A stretch of DNA of 35,213 nt from Myxococcales bacterium (GTDB taxonomy: Bacteria > Myxococcota_A > Polyangia > Haliangiales > Haliangiaceae), in assembly GCA_016794525.1 (NCBI GenBank), contig JAEUJY010000075.1, forward strand, positions 1-35,213, in the 5' to 3' direction. The notes beneath the pieces were generated by a model. The model was not told where the DNA came from. It did not search any database and saw only the letters and a program-made list of their open reading frames with translations. This document shows positions 1 to 13,600 of this stretch, piece by piece (position 1 is the stretch's first letter; every line of letters starts with the position of its first letter). Both the position numbers and the translations under genes were made by a program.

Positions 1-1926
<1,926 letters not shown>

Positions 1927-1935
1927 TGTGGAAAC

Positions 1936-1964
1936 AGGATCCGGGTCGTCACCGGAAACGTCAA
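1936..1964 (-). promoter_or_regulatory. Predicted sigma-70-like promoter for the first Ser/Thr kinase gene
   Basis: On the minus strand TTGACG (1964-1959) is separated by exactly 17 nt from GATCCT (1941-1936), and the GTG start follows 9 nt later. The -35 matches the consensus in five of six bases; the -10 is weaker. The short distance to GTG implies an almost leaderless transcript. This is motif reading only, without transcript data. Confidence 0.45.
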
Positions 1965-2001
1965 GGCCGATCGGGTCACCGCGGGGCGGTGACGCCGCGC
2001 G

Positions 2002-2868
2002 TTATCGCGCGCTCGCGTCGACGGTCGGAGGCGTCCCCGCCAGGGTGCGCAGGTACATCGTCTGACAGCCGAAGGCGAGGTAGCGGCCGGCGTCGTCCCA
2101 GACGTCGATGCGCGCAGTGGCCCAACCAGCGCGGGCCCGGCCGATCGTCGCCGCCGCCAGCAGCCACTCGCGCTCGGTGTCGTCGACGACGTGCAGCGTG
2201 AGGTCGACCGACGGGGCGTAGAAGCGATAATCGCCGGGGCCGAGCGCCTGGCTCAGCGCCGCCGGCATCGTGTCGACGATCGGCGGCAACGCCAGGCGGT
2301 CGAGCGCCGCCCCGTCGCGCTGTGGCACCTTGTAGCGAAACCACCGCAGGTGGCGCGCCGGCCCCGCGGCGAACCCCGGCGCCCACAGCGGCGTGCCCTC
2401 GGCCAGCCGGACGTCGAGGTTGGCGAAGAACGGCAGCCGGGTCAGCGACGCGCCCGGGCCGGTGAGGTCGAGCGCGTCGGCGGGCGCGGGCACCGTCGGC
2501 GGCGGCAGCGCGATCACGTCGGGGCCTTCGCGATCGCGCGCGAACGTCGCCGCCACCTCGCAGCCCAGCGAGCCCGGCGCGTGCAGCGCGGTCCGCACCT
2601 GCACCGCGCTGCCGCCGCGGCGCAGCACCCGCGGCTCGATCACCAGCGGGCCGGGCGCGATCGGCTCGCAGAACGTGGCGGTCGCCGACAGCAGCCGGAA
2701 CGCGGGATCGCCGACCGCCGCCGCCGCCGCCCGCAGCGCCGCGGTCATGACGACGCCGCCCGACGGCAAGAGGAAGTCCCAGGCGCGCCCCAGCTCGAGG
2801 TGGTAGCGCTCGCCGGCCACGGTCGCGAGCGTGTCGGCGCGGAGATCGGCGGCCATCGCCGCCAGCAT
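2002..2868 (-). CDS. Acyl-CoA thioesterase-like protein (double hotdog fold)
   Basis: The protein resembles the TesB/thioesterase-superfamily 'double hotdog' proteins that hydrolyse acyl-CoA to free acid and CoA in the cytoplasm. An N-terminal half carries a PSGGVVMTAALRAA segment and a 'FLLSATATFCEPI'-type strand region, and a C-terminal half carries the hotdog-like strands around YRFYAPSVDLTLHVV and WATARIDVWDDAGRYLAFG. Length is about 288 residues, normal for the family. I take ATG 2868 as start; a TTG at 2892 and an ATG at 2856 are alternatives. The gene is divergent from the EamA transporter and lies 75 nt upstream of the kinase on the same strand. Substrate chain length cannot be read from the sequence. 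Confidence 0.72.
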   Translation of the reverse strand: MLAAMAADLRADTLATVAGERYHLELGRAWDFLLPSGGVVMTAALRAAAAAVGDPAFRLLSATATFCEPIAPGPLVIEPRVLRRGGSAVQVRTALHAPGSLGCEVAATFARDREGPDVIALPPPTVPAPADALDLTGPGASLTRLPFFANLDVRLAEGTPLWAPGFAAGPARHLRWFRYKVPQRDGAALDRLALPPIVDTMPAALSQALGPGDYRFYAPSVDLTLHVVDDTEREWLLAAATIGRARAGWATARIDVWDDAGRYLAFGCQTMYLRTLAGTPPTVDASAR

Positions 2869-2933
2869 CGAGGGCGCCGCGCGGGCGGTCAAGCGATCGA
2901 CGCGCCGGCCGCGCTCGTGCTACTGACCGCGCC

Positions 2934-3818
2934 ATGCGCGCCGGCGAGCTCGCCGCCCTCGGCACCGCCGCCGCCTGGACCGGCTCGTCGCTGGCGTTCG
3001 AGGCCGCGGCGCGCCGCATCGGCTCGCTGTCGCTCAACTTCGTGCGCGTCACGATGGCGCTGGCGTGGCTGACGCTGGCGGCCTGGCTGATCCGCGGCCA
3101 GGCGCTGCCGACCGACGCCACCGACGCCCAGTGGGGCTACCTGGCGACCTCGGGGCTGGTCGGCATGGTGCTCGGCGACCTGTGCACGTTCCGCGCGTAC
3201 GTCGAGTTCGGCGCCCGCCGGACGATGGTGGTCTCGACCGTGACGCCGATCCTGACCGCCGCGCTGGCGTGGCTGTTCCTCGACGAGGCGGTCACCGCCC
3301 GCGAGGCGCTGGCGATGACGGTGATCGTCGGCGGCATCATGCTGGCGGTCAGCGAGCGCGGCGCCAGCGCCGACGGCGACGTCCGGATCCTGCGCGGCGC
3401 GCTGCTGGCGATCGGCGGCGCGCTGGGCCAGGCCGGCGGGCTGCTGCTGTCCAAGCGCGGCCTCGCCGGCTACTCGGCGATCGCCGGCACCCAGATCCGC
3501 GTCGCGACCGGCGTCGTCGGGTTCGCGCTGGTGCTGACGCTGGCCGGGTGGTGGCCGCGGCTGCGCGCCGCGCTCACCGACCGCGCGGCGATGGGCTGGA
3601 CCGCGATCGGCGCGCTGGTCGGGCCCGGCATCGGCGTGACGCTGTCGCTGTACGCGGTGACCCACGCCCACACCGGCGTCGCGGCGTCGCTGATGGCGCT
3701 GCCGCCGGTGCTGGTGCTGCCGCTGGTCATCGCCCGCGGCGAGCGGGTCGGCGCGCGCGGCGTGCTCGGCGCGCTCGTCGCCGTCGGCGGCACCGCGCTG
3801 ATCGCGCTGGGTTCCTGA
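2934..3818 (+). CDS. EamA/DMT-family membrane transporter
   Basis: The 294-residue protein is hydrophobic throughout, with about ten predicted membrane helices arranged as two EamA-like halves. The first half ends near residue 140 (AMTVIVGGIMLAVSERG) and the second ends with the analogous segment (GVLGALVAVGGTALIALGS). This two-repeat layout and length are typical of the drug/metabolite transporter superfamily, which exports small metabolites across the inner membrane. The exported substrate cannot be inferred. The start ATG 2934 lies 7 nt after a TACTGA hexamer (2921-2926) and there is no Shine-Dalgarno sequence. The gene ends 12 nt before the convergent universal stress protein gene. Confidence 0.88.
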   Translation: MRAGELAALGTAAAWTGSSLAFEAAARRIGSLSLNFVRVTMALAWLTLAAWLIRGQALPTDATDAQWGYLATSGLVGMVLGDLCTFRAYVEFGARRTMVVSTVTPILTAALAWLFLDEAVTAREALAMTVIVGGIMLAVSERGASADGDVRILRGALLAIGGALGQAGGLLLSKRGLAGYSAIAGTQIRVATGVVGFALVLTLAGWWPRLRAALTDRAAMGWTAIGALVGPGIGVTLSLYAVTHAHTGVAASLMALPPVLVLPLVIARGERVGARGVLGALVAVGGTALIALGS

Positions 3819-3830
3819 GCTGGCGCTCGC

Positions 3831-4334
3831 TCACGCCCGCGGCAGGCGCACGACCGTGACCGGGCAGGTCGCGCCGCGCACGACGCGCTCGGCGACCGAG
3901 CCGACGAACAGGTGGGCCACCGGATCGACGCCGTGGCTGCCGACGACGATCAGGTCGACCGCCAGCTCGCGGGCCAGCCGCAGGATCTCGTCGGCCGGCT
4001 TGCCGACGACGACGTGCTCGTGCAGCGCGCCCAGCCGCCCGCGCGCCTCGTCGGTCAGCGCCCGCAGCTCGGCGGCGGCCGCGGCCTCGGAGGCGGCGAC
4101 GTCGCGCTGCACCGACGCCGGATCGGCCGACAGGTCGGCCGGCGACCAGCGGCGATCGACGACGTGCAGCGTGTGGATCGTCGCGTCGGTGTGCAGCGCG
4201 TAGTCGAACGCCCACGCCAGCGCGTGGCGCGCGGTCGCCGAGAAGTCGACCGCCACCAGCACCAGCCGGCCGCGGGCCAGGCCCGGGTTGGTGGCGTCGC
4301 CGTGGGTCGGATCGTCCTTGAACTCGTCGGTCAT
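3831..4334 (-). CDS. Universal stress protein (UspA family)
   Basis: This is a single-domain cytoplasmic UspA-fold protein of 167 residues with a 20-residue hydrophilic N-terminal extension. The fold starts with the RLVLVAVDFSATARHALAWA strand-helix; Asp30 fits the conserved adenine-pocket aspartate. The ATP-binding signature G-x2-G-x9-G-S appears as GSHG (132-135) followed by GS at 145-146 and VAERVVRGATCPVTVVR, so nucleotide binding is likely. Members help survival under stress, but molecular targets vary. It lies 31 nt downstream of the GH57 gene on the same strand and so probably belongs to the glgB-GH57 operon. The start is ATG, with AAGG 7 nt upstream. Confidence 0.93.
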   Translation of the reverse strand: MTDEFKDDPTHGDATNPGLARGRLVLVAVDFSATARHALAWAFDYALHTDATIHTLHVVDRRWSPADLSADPASVQRDVAASEAAAAAELRALTDEARGRLGALHEHVVVGKPADEILRLARELAVDLIVVGSHGVDPVAHLFVGSVAERVVRGATCPVTVVRLPRA

Positions 4335-4365
4335 CTCCGGACCTTGCCGCGGTCGGCGGCGCGGC

Positions 4366-6752
4366 TCAACCGACCTTGACCCGGATCGCGTGGGCCAGCC
4401 GCACGAACGCGGCGTGCGACCGCGCGGCCCGATCGTCCCCGGCCGCGGCCGCCGCCTTCCACCGCGGCAGGTACGACCGCAGCTGCCAGGCCGCGTTCTG
4501 CGCGTCCCACAGATCGACCGGCGACTTCATCCGCGCCGCGATCTCGGCCAGCTTGGCCAGGCGCTCGAGCGGCACCGGATCCTCGCCGTGATCGAGCTGC
4601 GCGATCGCCCGGTGCAGCGCGGCGCCGGCCAGGTACGCCACCGCCGGCGTGTCGAGATCGACCGCCAGCTGCCCGGCCTCGACCAGGGTCGCGCGGACGA
4701 CGTCGATCTGCGGCCGTGGCGCGCCCAGCTCGGCGGTCAGCCGCGCCTCGAGCACGTGGGTCGCGGCGCGCACGAACACCGGCGGCACCGGCAGCCGGCT
4801 CGCGACCAGGAAGCGGATCACCGGCGCGTGATCGTCGTAGATCGCCTGGTGCGCGCGCTCGACCTCGGCCAGCGGCGCCGCCAGCACCGCGGCCAGCACC
4901 AGCTCGCGATCGTGGGGCAAGAGCGTCGCCAGCGAGAACGTCGCGCCGGCGAAGCCGCGATCGATCGCGCGCTGCACCGCGATCAGATCGGCGGCGGCGA
5001 ACGCGGCGGTCAGCTCGTCGACCTGCGCGTCCCAGGCCGCGGCGCCCGGGAACGGGATCACGCCGCCGAGCAGCTGGTGATCGCCGACGTGCAGCACCGC
5101 CACCGCGAGCTCGCGGGTCGCGCCGGTCGCCAGCTCGCGCGACTGGGCGACGCCGGCGGCCAGCGCCGCGCGCCCGACCCGCCGCCGCACCATCTCGCCG
5201 ACGGTGACGGCGTAGGCGCCGGCGTCGTCGACCGGCTCGTGGCCGGTCACCGCCAGCACGACCGCGTGGTTGGCCACCACCTTGGCCAGGTCGACCCGCG
5301 CCGGCTCGACCAGCCGCTGCCAGACGCTCCGGCCGTCGCCGACCTGCCGCTCGTTCGAGCGCGCCGCCGCCAGCCGATCGACCAGCCCCGGCGTCAGCGG
5401 GTGGCCGCCCAGCGCCTCGCCCAGCTCGGCGACCCGCGCCGCGTAGCGCAGCACCTGCACGGTCTCGATGCCGCCGAGGTCGTCGAAGAACCAGCCGCAG
5501 CTGGTGTACATCGCCATCGCGTGCCGGCTCATCTCCATGAGCGACAGCACCCGCACCGGATCGGCGTCGGGCCGCGCGTGGCGGGCCAGGAAGCCGTCGC
5601 GATCGCCGGTGAGCAAGACGTCGACGTAGGCGTCGCGCGCCTCCCACGGCGCGTGGCACAGCGTCGCGCCGACGGTGTCGAGCAGATCGTCGCTGCGATC
5701 GCGCAGCCAGTCGAGCGCGTCGCGCAGCGGCTTGCGCCACGCCTGGTTCCAGCCCGGCCGGCCGCCGGAGTTGCAGCCGCAGTCGCTGCGCCAGCGCTCG
5801 ATGCCGTGGGCGCAGCTCCACGCGGTGTCCTCGCGGATCGCCACCTCCCAGGTCGCGGGGTGGGCCGCGCGGTACGCGCCGTAGTTGGTGAGCGCGGCGC
5901 CGGGGTGGTCGCCCCGGGCGATCGACTCCAGCGCCCACGCCAGCGCCATGTCGCCGTAGCGGTGGTGGTGGCCGTAGGTCTCGCCGTCGGTGGCGATGTG
6001 GCACAGCGGCGCGGCGTCGCTGCCGCTGGCGACCAACCGCCGCGCGAAGCCGCCGCCGTCGGCGAGCAGCTTCTCGAACGCCACCGCGCGCGCCAGCGGC
6101 CCGTCGTAGAAGCACAGATCGATCGACCGCCCCGACGGCAGCGGGCAGCGGTAGATCCGCCCGGGCTCGGCGGCGTCGACGTCGCGCCACGCGCCGCCCG
6201 GCGGCCGCACCCGCGCCGCCTGGTACGGCGCCAGGATCGTGAACGCGACGCCCTCGGCGGCCAGCGCCTCCAGGGTCGCGGTGTCGACGGCGCACTCGGG
6301 CAGCCACATGCCCTCGGCGTCGCGGCCGAAGCGGTGGCGGAAGTCGGCCAGGCCCCACCGCACCTGGGTCCGCTGATCGCGCGGCGTGCACAGCGGCATG
6401 ATCAGGTGGCCGTGGGCCTGGGCCAGCGCGGCGCCGTGGCCGAGCGCGGCGCGGCTGGCGCGATCGGCGGCCACCAGCGCGCCGTGGACGTCGGGCGCGT
6501 GGCGCGCCATCCACGTGAACAACGTCGGCCCGACGTTCCAGCTCATCCGCGCGTAGTTGTCGACGATCGCGATGATGTCGCCCTGCCCGTCGACGATCCG
6601 CGCCGCGGTGTTGGGCCGGTAGCACTCGGCGGTGATGCGCGCGTTCCAGTCGGGGAACGGCGCGGCGCTCGGCTGCGGCTCGATCTCGTCGAGCCACGGG
6701 TTCTCGCGCGGCGGCTGGTAGAAGTGGCCGTGGACGCAGACCCAGCGCCGGC

Positions 6753-6756
<4 letters not shown>
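4366..6756 (-). CDS. Glycoside hydrolase family 57 / DUF3536 protein
   Basis: The 796-residue cytoplasmic protein has an N-terminal GH57 (alpha-amylase/4-alpha-glucanotransferase-like) domain and a C-terminal DUF3536-type helical region. GH57 motif 1 is HGHFYQP at residues 9-15. The WLPE motif places a candidate nucleophile at E154, and ATDGETYGHH places a candidate acid/base at D257. A Cys cluster (SDCGCNSG) and CGWFFDDLGGIE follow, as in DUF3536 relatives. GH57 enzymes act on alpha-1,4 glucans; the exact reaction of this subgroup is not settled. The start is GTG 6756, because homology begins at once (WVCVHGHFYQPP). GTG overlaps the glgB stop as GTGA, giving translational coupling. This context argues for a role in glycogen turnover. 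Confidence 0.9.
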
Positions 6757-8645
<1,889 letters not shown>

Positions 8646-8671
8646 GCTGTCCGAGCGTACTACGATGCGGC

Positions 8672-9316
8672 ATGCCGCACACGCCCTCGGCCGACGCCGC
8701 CCGCGCCCGCTTCGCGACCGCCACGACGACCCACCTGAGCGGCCCGCTCACCGCCGACGTCCGCCTCGACCTGGTCGACACCGCCACCTGGGAGCAGCAC
8801 AACCAGGCGCTGTGGGACGACGCCGGCGATCGCGGCCCGGCGTTCGACCTGCGGCGGGCGATGACCGAGGACGAGCAGGCCCGCGCGATGGACCTCGAGG
8901 CGGCGCTGACGCCGACCTTGAGCCACCGCGTGCTGCTGTACGCCGGCGATCAGGTGATCGGGGCGTACTGGGGCATGCAAGAGAACTGGCAGCGCTACTA
9001 CATGGTCTACAGCGTCGTCGCGCGCGCCTGGCAGGGCCGCGGGATCTACAGCGCGCTGTTGCGGCGCGTGCTCGCGGCCGCCACCGAGGCCGGGTTCCGC
9101 GAGATCTACAGCCGCCACGGCGCCGACAACAACGCGGTGCTGGTGCCCAAGCTCAAGGCCGGCTTCAAGCTCGCGGCGATGGAGGTGGCGCCGCGCTTCG
9201 GCGTGCTGGTCCACCTGCGCTACTTCCCCGGCGAGGGCATGCGCCAGGTCGCCGAGCACCGCATCGACGGCCGCCACGCCGCTGCGCTGCGCGCCCGCGG
9301 GCTGCCGATCGGCTAG
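8672..9316 (+). CDS. GNAT-family N-acetyltransferase
   Basis: The 214-residue cytoplasmic protein has the GNAT fold. The acetyl-CoA-binding motif A is VVARAWQGRGIYSALLRRVL, with the Q/R-x-x-G-x-G/A-like QGRG at residues 121-124. The preceding strand pair is HRVLLYAGDQVIGAYWG, and a later FREIYSRHGADNN-AV segment matches the motif B region. It transfers an acetyl group from acetyl-CoA to an unknown amine. It is transcribed divergently from glgB with only 26 nt between the starts. TACTAC/TACGAT (8658-8666) lies just before ATG 8672, so a leaderless mRNA is likely. No functional partner is evident in the neighbourhood. Confidence 0.82.
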   Translation: MPHTPSADAARARFATATTTHLSGPLTADVRLDLVDTATWEQHNQALWDDAGDRGPAFDLRRAMTEDEQARAMDLEAALTPTLSHRVLLYAGDQVIGAYWGMQENWQRYYMVYSVVARAWQGRGIYSALLRRVLAAATEAGFREIYSRHGADNNAVLVPKLKAGFKLAAMEVAPRFGVLVHLRYFPGEGMRQVAEHRIDGRHAAALRARGLPIG

Positions 9317-9324
9317 CCGCTGTT

Positions 9325-9343
9325 CGAACGCCAGCGGCGTTCG
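9325..9343. terminator. 8-bp perfect hairpin after the GNAT gene
   Basis: CGAACGCC and GGCGTTCG form a perfect 8-bp stem with an AGC loop, starting 9 nt after the GNAT stop and lying between convergent genes. There is no T-tract, so termination is an inference from position and shape. Confidence 0.4.
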
Positions 9344-9350
9344 CGCAGCT

Positions 9351-9380
9351 GCCCGTGCCCGTGCCCGTGCCCGTGCCCGT
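9351..9380. repeat. Five exact copies of the hexamer GCCCGT
   Basis: Five perfect tandem GCCCGT units occupy the noncoding gap between the convergent GNAT and small membrane protein genes. This is a microsatellite-like array and may vary in copy number. No coding role is apparent. Confidence 0.9.
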
Positions 9381-9393
9381 GACCTCCTGGAAC

Positions 9394-9657
9394 TCAGCGC
9401 AGCAGCGCGACCGCGAGGATCGCCAGGAACATCAGCGCCATCATCGCCATCGACACGAACGCCAGCGCGATCGCCGCCGCGTGGAAGCGGCGCCCGAACG
9501 ACGCCGGCGGCGCCAGCGGCCGGCCCGCGACCGCGGCCGGCGGCAAGTCCGCGTGGACCGGCGCCAGCCACGTGGTCAGCGCGTGGCGGTAGGCGACGAC
9601 GAACACGATCATCGCCGGGATCAGCGCCGCGACGACCATCAGCTCAGCGGCTGTCAT
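9394..9657 (-). CDS. Small two-helix membrane protein
   Basis: This 87-residue protein has a hydrophobic helix at about residues 3-22 (AAELMVVAALIPAMIVFVVA), a short polar region with several prolines, and a second hydrophobic helix at about 60-87 (IALAFVSMAMMALMFLAILA). I choose ATG 9657 because GGAGGGG directly precedes it and the first helix starts at once; the longer frame upstream is arginine-rich and looks noncoding. I recognise no family and no function can be assigned. It may be an inner-membrane anchor or subunit. It is convergent with the GNAT gene and divergent from the lipoprotein gene at 9807. Confidence 0.6.
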   Translation of the reverse strand: MTAAELMVVAALIPAMIVFVVAYRHALTTWLAPVHADLPPAAVAGRPLAPPASFGRRFHAAAIALAFVSMAMMALMFLAILAVALLR

Positions 9658-9806
9658 CCCCTCCAGGATGCGCCGGGACGCCGCCTGCCGTCCAGCGCTA
9701 CGCGTCTCGCCGACGCCGCGCCGCCGCGGGTCACGAAGCGCCACGCGGAGCAGGCCGCGTCGCGTACACTGGGCCACGAGGAGGCTGACACGTCGGTGAC
9801 CGTCGC

Positions 9807-10565
9807 GTGGAACTACCCGTGAACGTCCGCGCGCTCGGCGTGCTCGCCGTGGTCGCGTCGTGCGGCAGCGACGACGCCGGGCCGTACTGCGGCGCGCACG
9901 AACTGCTCCGCGATCAGCGGTCGTCGCTGTGCACCTCGGCGCACGAGCTCGCGAAGCGGGCGACGACGGCGATCATCGCGAGCCAGGAAGAGATCGACAC
10001 GGCCGAAGCGCTGATCCGCACGACGTTGCCGGCGCTGCGGCCGACCTTCGCGTGGGTGCCACGCGCCGCACCCTGGTACCAGACGCGTGGACTCGTCGAG
10101 CTTGTCGTCACCGACCCCGGGATCGAGGCCGCGTGGGCCAACGGCCTCGCGCCCTCCGGGAACGAGGTCGTCGATCGCGTGGTCCAGGAGCTGGACGTCT
10201 GGGACTTCAGCTCCGAGGTCTACGGTCCCGGGGGCCACTCATACGCGCTCTGGTCCCGGGGGGCGCCCTCCGCGCCCAACGTCCGGGAGGCCCTGCAGGG
10301 GGTCGCGGGCGTCGAGGTCATCGTCTGGAGCGAGTTTGACCCCAACGCGACCAACGTGGTCGACGAGGGGATCGACCCAGCCGATGGCGCCCGCGCGGTC
10401 ACCTACTCGATCGGATGGGAGGACTGCGCCGTAGGCTGCCACTTCGCCCACCATTGGCGGACCAAGGTCGGCGCCGACGGCACCGCATGGCTGGTGACCG
10501 ATTGGGGCGACGACCTGCCGGCCGCGCTCGTCGAGGGCTTGGCGACCCCGGAGCCGATGCTCTGA
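9807..10565 (+). CDS. Predicted secreted lipoprotein, unknown function
   Basis: A short N-terminal hydrophobic stretch ends in a lipobox-like VASC, so the mature protein would be lipid-anchored at a Cys near residue 19. The 252-residue sequence is acidic and contains a C-terminal DCAVGC-xxx-HHW motif; DC-x2-GC-x-n-W patterns recur in uncharacterised secreted bacterial proteins (from memory). I do not recognise a named family. Start choice is uncertain: GTG 9807 gives a more normal signal length, whereas GTG 9819 overlaps the stop of an eight-codon upstream frame. A TACACT (9765-9770) and GAGGAGG (9778-9784) lie upstream. It is convergent with the DUF349 gene, with a strong hairpin between them. 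Confidence 0.68.
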   Translation: MELPVNVRALGVLAVVASCGSDDAGPYCGAHELLRDQRSSLCTSAHELAKRATTAIIASQEEIDTAEALIRTTLPALRPTFAWVPRAAPWYQTRGLVELVVTDPGIEAAWANGLAPSGNEVVDRVVQELDVWDFSSEVYGPGGHSYALWSRGAPSAPNVREALQGVAGVEVIVWSEFDPNATNVVDEGIDPADGARAVTYSIGWEDCAVGCHFAHHWRTKVGADGTAWLVTDWGDDLPAALVEGLATPEPML

Positions 10566-10569
10566 GCGA

Positions 10570-10603
10570 TGACGCCCCGCCCGGGCGCGCCGGGCGGGCG
10601 TCA
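10570..10603. terminator. Strong GC hairpin between convergent genes (likely bidirectional terminator)
   Basis: TGACGCC..GCCCGG pairs with CCGGGC..GGCGTCA across a five-base GCGCG loop, with one bulged C, giving about 14 base pairs. It lies 4 nt after the lipoprotein stop and 8 nt from the DUF349 stop. No T-tract is visible, so terminator function is inferred from location. Confidence 0.5.
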
Positions 10604-10611
10604 CGACGCGA

Positions 10612-13600
10612 TCAGTCCCAGCCTTCGTCGACGACTTCGGGCGCCGTCGCGGGCGTCGCGGCATCGGCCGGCGCCGCGGGGGCCGCGGGAGCCGCTGCGG
10701 CGGCCGGGGCCTCCCAGTCGTCGTCGAGCGCCTCGGTGACGCCGGGCGGGAGCGTCGAGGTGCGGGCGCGCGCGGAGACCGGAGCCGCGACCGGAGCCGC
10801 GACCGGAGCCGGAGCCGCGACCGGAGCCGGAGCCGCGACCGGAGCCGGAGCCGCAACCGGAGCCGCGACGGCGGCCGCGACCGGCTCGCCCGACGTCACC
10901 TCGCGGGCGACCTGCTCGGACTGCTCGTCCTTGCGGCGATCGCGGCGATCGCGGCGGCGATCGTTGCGCTCGGTGCGGGCCGGACGCTCGCCACGCTCGC
11001 TCCGCTCGGCGCGCGCCGGACGCTCGGCGACCGGGCTCGCGCCGTGGGCCGTGCGCACCTGCGCGCACAGCTCGTCGAAGCGCGCCTGCGCGGCCTCGGC
11101 GTCGGCGCCGACCACCGGGCCGACCGCGGCGAAGCGCGCGCGCAGCTCGTCGATCACCTCGATCGGATCGCGGCCGTCGCCCTTCCACAGCGAGTTGCCG
11201 GCCATCGCGCTCTTCAGCCGCTGCGCCAGCTCGGCCGGCGACGCGCCCTCGAGCGCGACCGTCGGCGCGGTCTTCGGCAGGAGCTTCTCGGCGCGCTCGA
11301 TCAGCTTGGCGCGCGCGCTGGCCATCGCGACCGGATCGAGCTCGCTGCCGCGCAGCGCCTCGGCGTGCGCGCTCATCACGTGGCGCACCATCGCGTCGTA
11401 CTGACCGCGCAGCTCGGCCGACGGCTCGAGATCGCGCTCGGCCAGCTCGGCGAGCTTGGCCCGCACCGCCAGCGCCCGGGCCGCGACGTCGTCGCCGCCC
11501 GCGGTGACCGCCTCGATGTCGGCGCGCACCGCCTCGAGCTCGGCGCGCTGCGCGTCGGCCTCGGCGTCGCGGGCGGCGTCGCGCTTGGCGAACAGCCCGT
11601 CGCACGCGGCGCGGAACCGCTGCCACAGCGCCTCGACCTCGGCGCGCGGCACCCGGCCGATCTCCTGCCACTCGCGCTGCAGGTCCTTGATCTGCCCGAT
11701 CGCCTTGCCCCACCCGGCCTCGCCGGGGGCCTTGGCCACCACCGCCTCGGCGGCGGCGATCAGCCGCTCCTTGGCGGCCTGGTTGTCCTGCTCCTGGCGC
11801 AGCGACGCCTCGACCGACGGCTTGCGCCGCTCGAAGAACGCGTCGCACGCGGTGCGGAACTCCTTCCACAGCTCGTCGCCGACCTTGCGCGGCACCGGCC
11901 CCGACTCCTTCCACCGCCGCTGCAGCTCCTTCATCGCCGCCGCGGTGGCGTCGAAGTCGGTCGAGCCCGACAGCGCCTGCGCCGCCGCGACCAGCTCGCG
12001 CTTCACCGCCACGTTGCCCGAGAGCTTCTCGTCCTCGGCGGCGCGATCCTGACGGATGCGCGCGAACGCCGCGTCGCAGTGGGCCTTGAACGTGTCCCAC
12101 AGCTCCTTGGACTTCTTGCCGGGCATCGGCCCGACTTCCTTCCACGCCTGCTGCACCGCCTTGAGCAGCTGCAGGGTCGGCGCCTCCTCGCGCTCGGCCA
12201 GCTCCTTGGCCGCGGCGACCAGCGCCTCGGCGCGCGGGACGTTGGCCCACCGCTTCCAGTCCTCGCCCTCGCGCAGCTCCTGGATGCGCACGACCAGCGT
12301 GCCGCGCACCGCCTGGTAGCGGCCCTCGAGCGCGTCGCGCTCGGCGGCGGCCACCTTGCCCAGCTGCGCGAACGCGGTCGCGGCCTGGCCGAGCAGGCGC
12401 TCGACCGCCTTGGGGTCGCCGCCCTTCTCGGCGGCCACCGACTCCATGTCGGCGATCAGCGCGGCCACGCTCTTGGCCAGCGCGCCGGCGCGCTCGCCGT
12501 GCTCCTGGCGCTTGGCCTCGCGCTCGGCCTGCTCGCGCGCGCGCGCGGCGTCGGCCTCGGCCTTGGCGGCGTCGCGGGCGGCGCGCCGCTCGGCGGCCTC
12601 CTTCTGCCGCGCCTCGCGGGCGGCGTCGGTCTCGACCGGCGCCGGCTTGCGCGCCAGCACGTCGCCGTGCACCGGGTTGATGATGTCGACGTCGTCGGGA
12701 TCGCGCGGCCGCTCGCGCGGCGTCGGCGCGACCTCGCGCTTGGCCTCGACCTCGCGCTTCGGCTCGTGCAGCGCCTTGGCCGCGGCCTCCTTGCGGGCGT
12801 GGAAGCGGGCCACCGCGCGGGCGAACCGCTCGTCGCCGGCTGCCTCGCCGGTGTCGCCCAGCTCGCGCCACGCCGCCTCGGCCTTGGCCACCTCGGGCCC
12901 GGCCTTCTCGAAGTCGAAGGTCTCGGCCAGCGCCTCGACGGCGCGCAGCCACTGCGCCTTCTCCGCCTTCTTGCGGCGGAGCGCGTCGGACTCCTTGGGC
13001 CGCGCGGCCTCGCGGGCCGCGGCCAGCTCGTCGAGCCGCTTGCGCGCCCGCTGCCGCACCGCCTTGGCCTTGGCCTTCTGCGCGATCGCCTCGAGCGCGT
13101 CCTCGGCGTCGACCTTGTCGAGCGCCGCGAGCCCGAGCTCCTTGACGGTGGTGTCGATCGCCAGCGCGCGCAGCGCGTCGGCGTCGTCGAGCTTCGCCAT
13201 CGCCGCCTGCCGCACCTCGGGCGAGGCGGTGGTCTTGGCCAGCTCGACCAGGGCCTTGGCGTCGCGCACCGCGGCCGCGGCCTTCTTGCGCAGCGCGTGG
13301 TCGGCGGCGCGGGTGGCGACCTCGACCAGCGCGCGGTCGTCGCCCAGCTTCAGCAGGCCCGACAGGCCGTCGGCGGCGAGGGTCTCGTCCTCGTCCTGGC
13401 AGGCGGCCTGCACCCACAGCTCGGCGGCGCGGGTGCCGGCGAGGTCGCGGTTGGCGCGATCGCTCTCGCTCTCGGCGAGCTCGGCGAGCAGCTCGACGCG
13501 TTCGAGCTTCTCGATGGCGATCCGGCGTACCCCAGGATCTTTGTCGGACTTGGCGACGGTGGCGAGGATGTCGGCTTCGTCGGACGTCAGGGCGCGGACA

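Noticed and set aside
9351-9380. Hexamer array considered as iterons of an origin
   Set aside because: Six-base units, no AT-rich region, no replication gene nearby.
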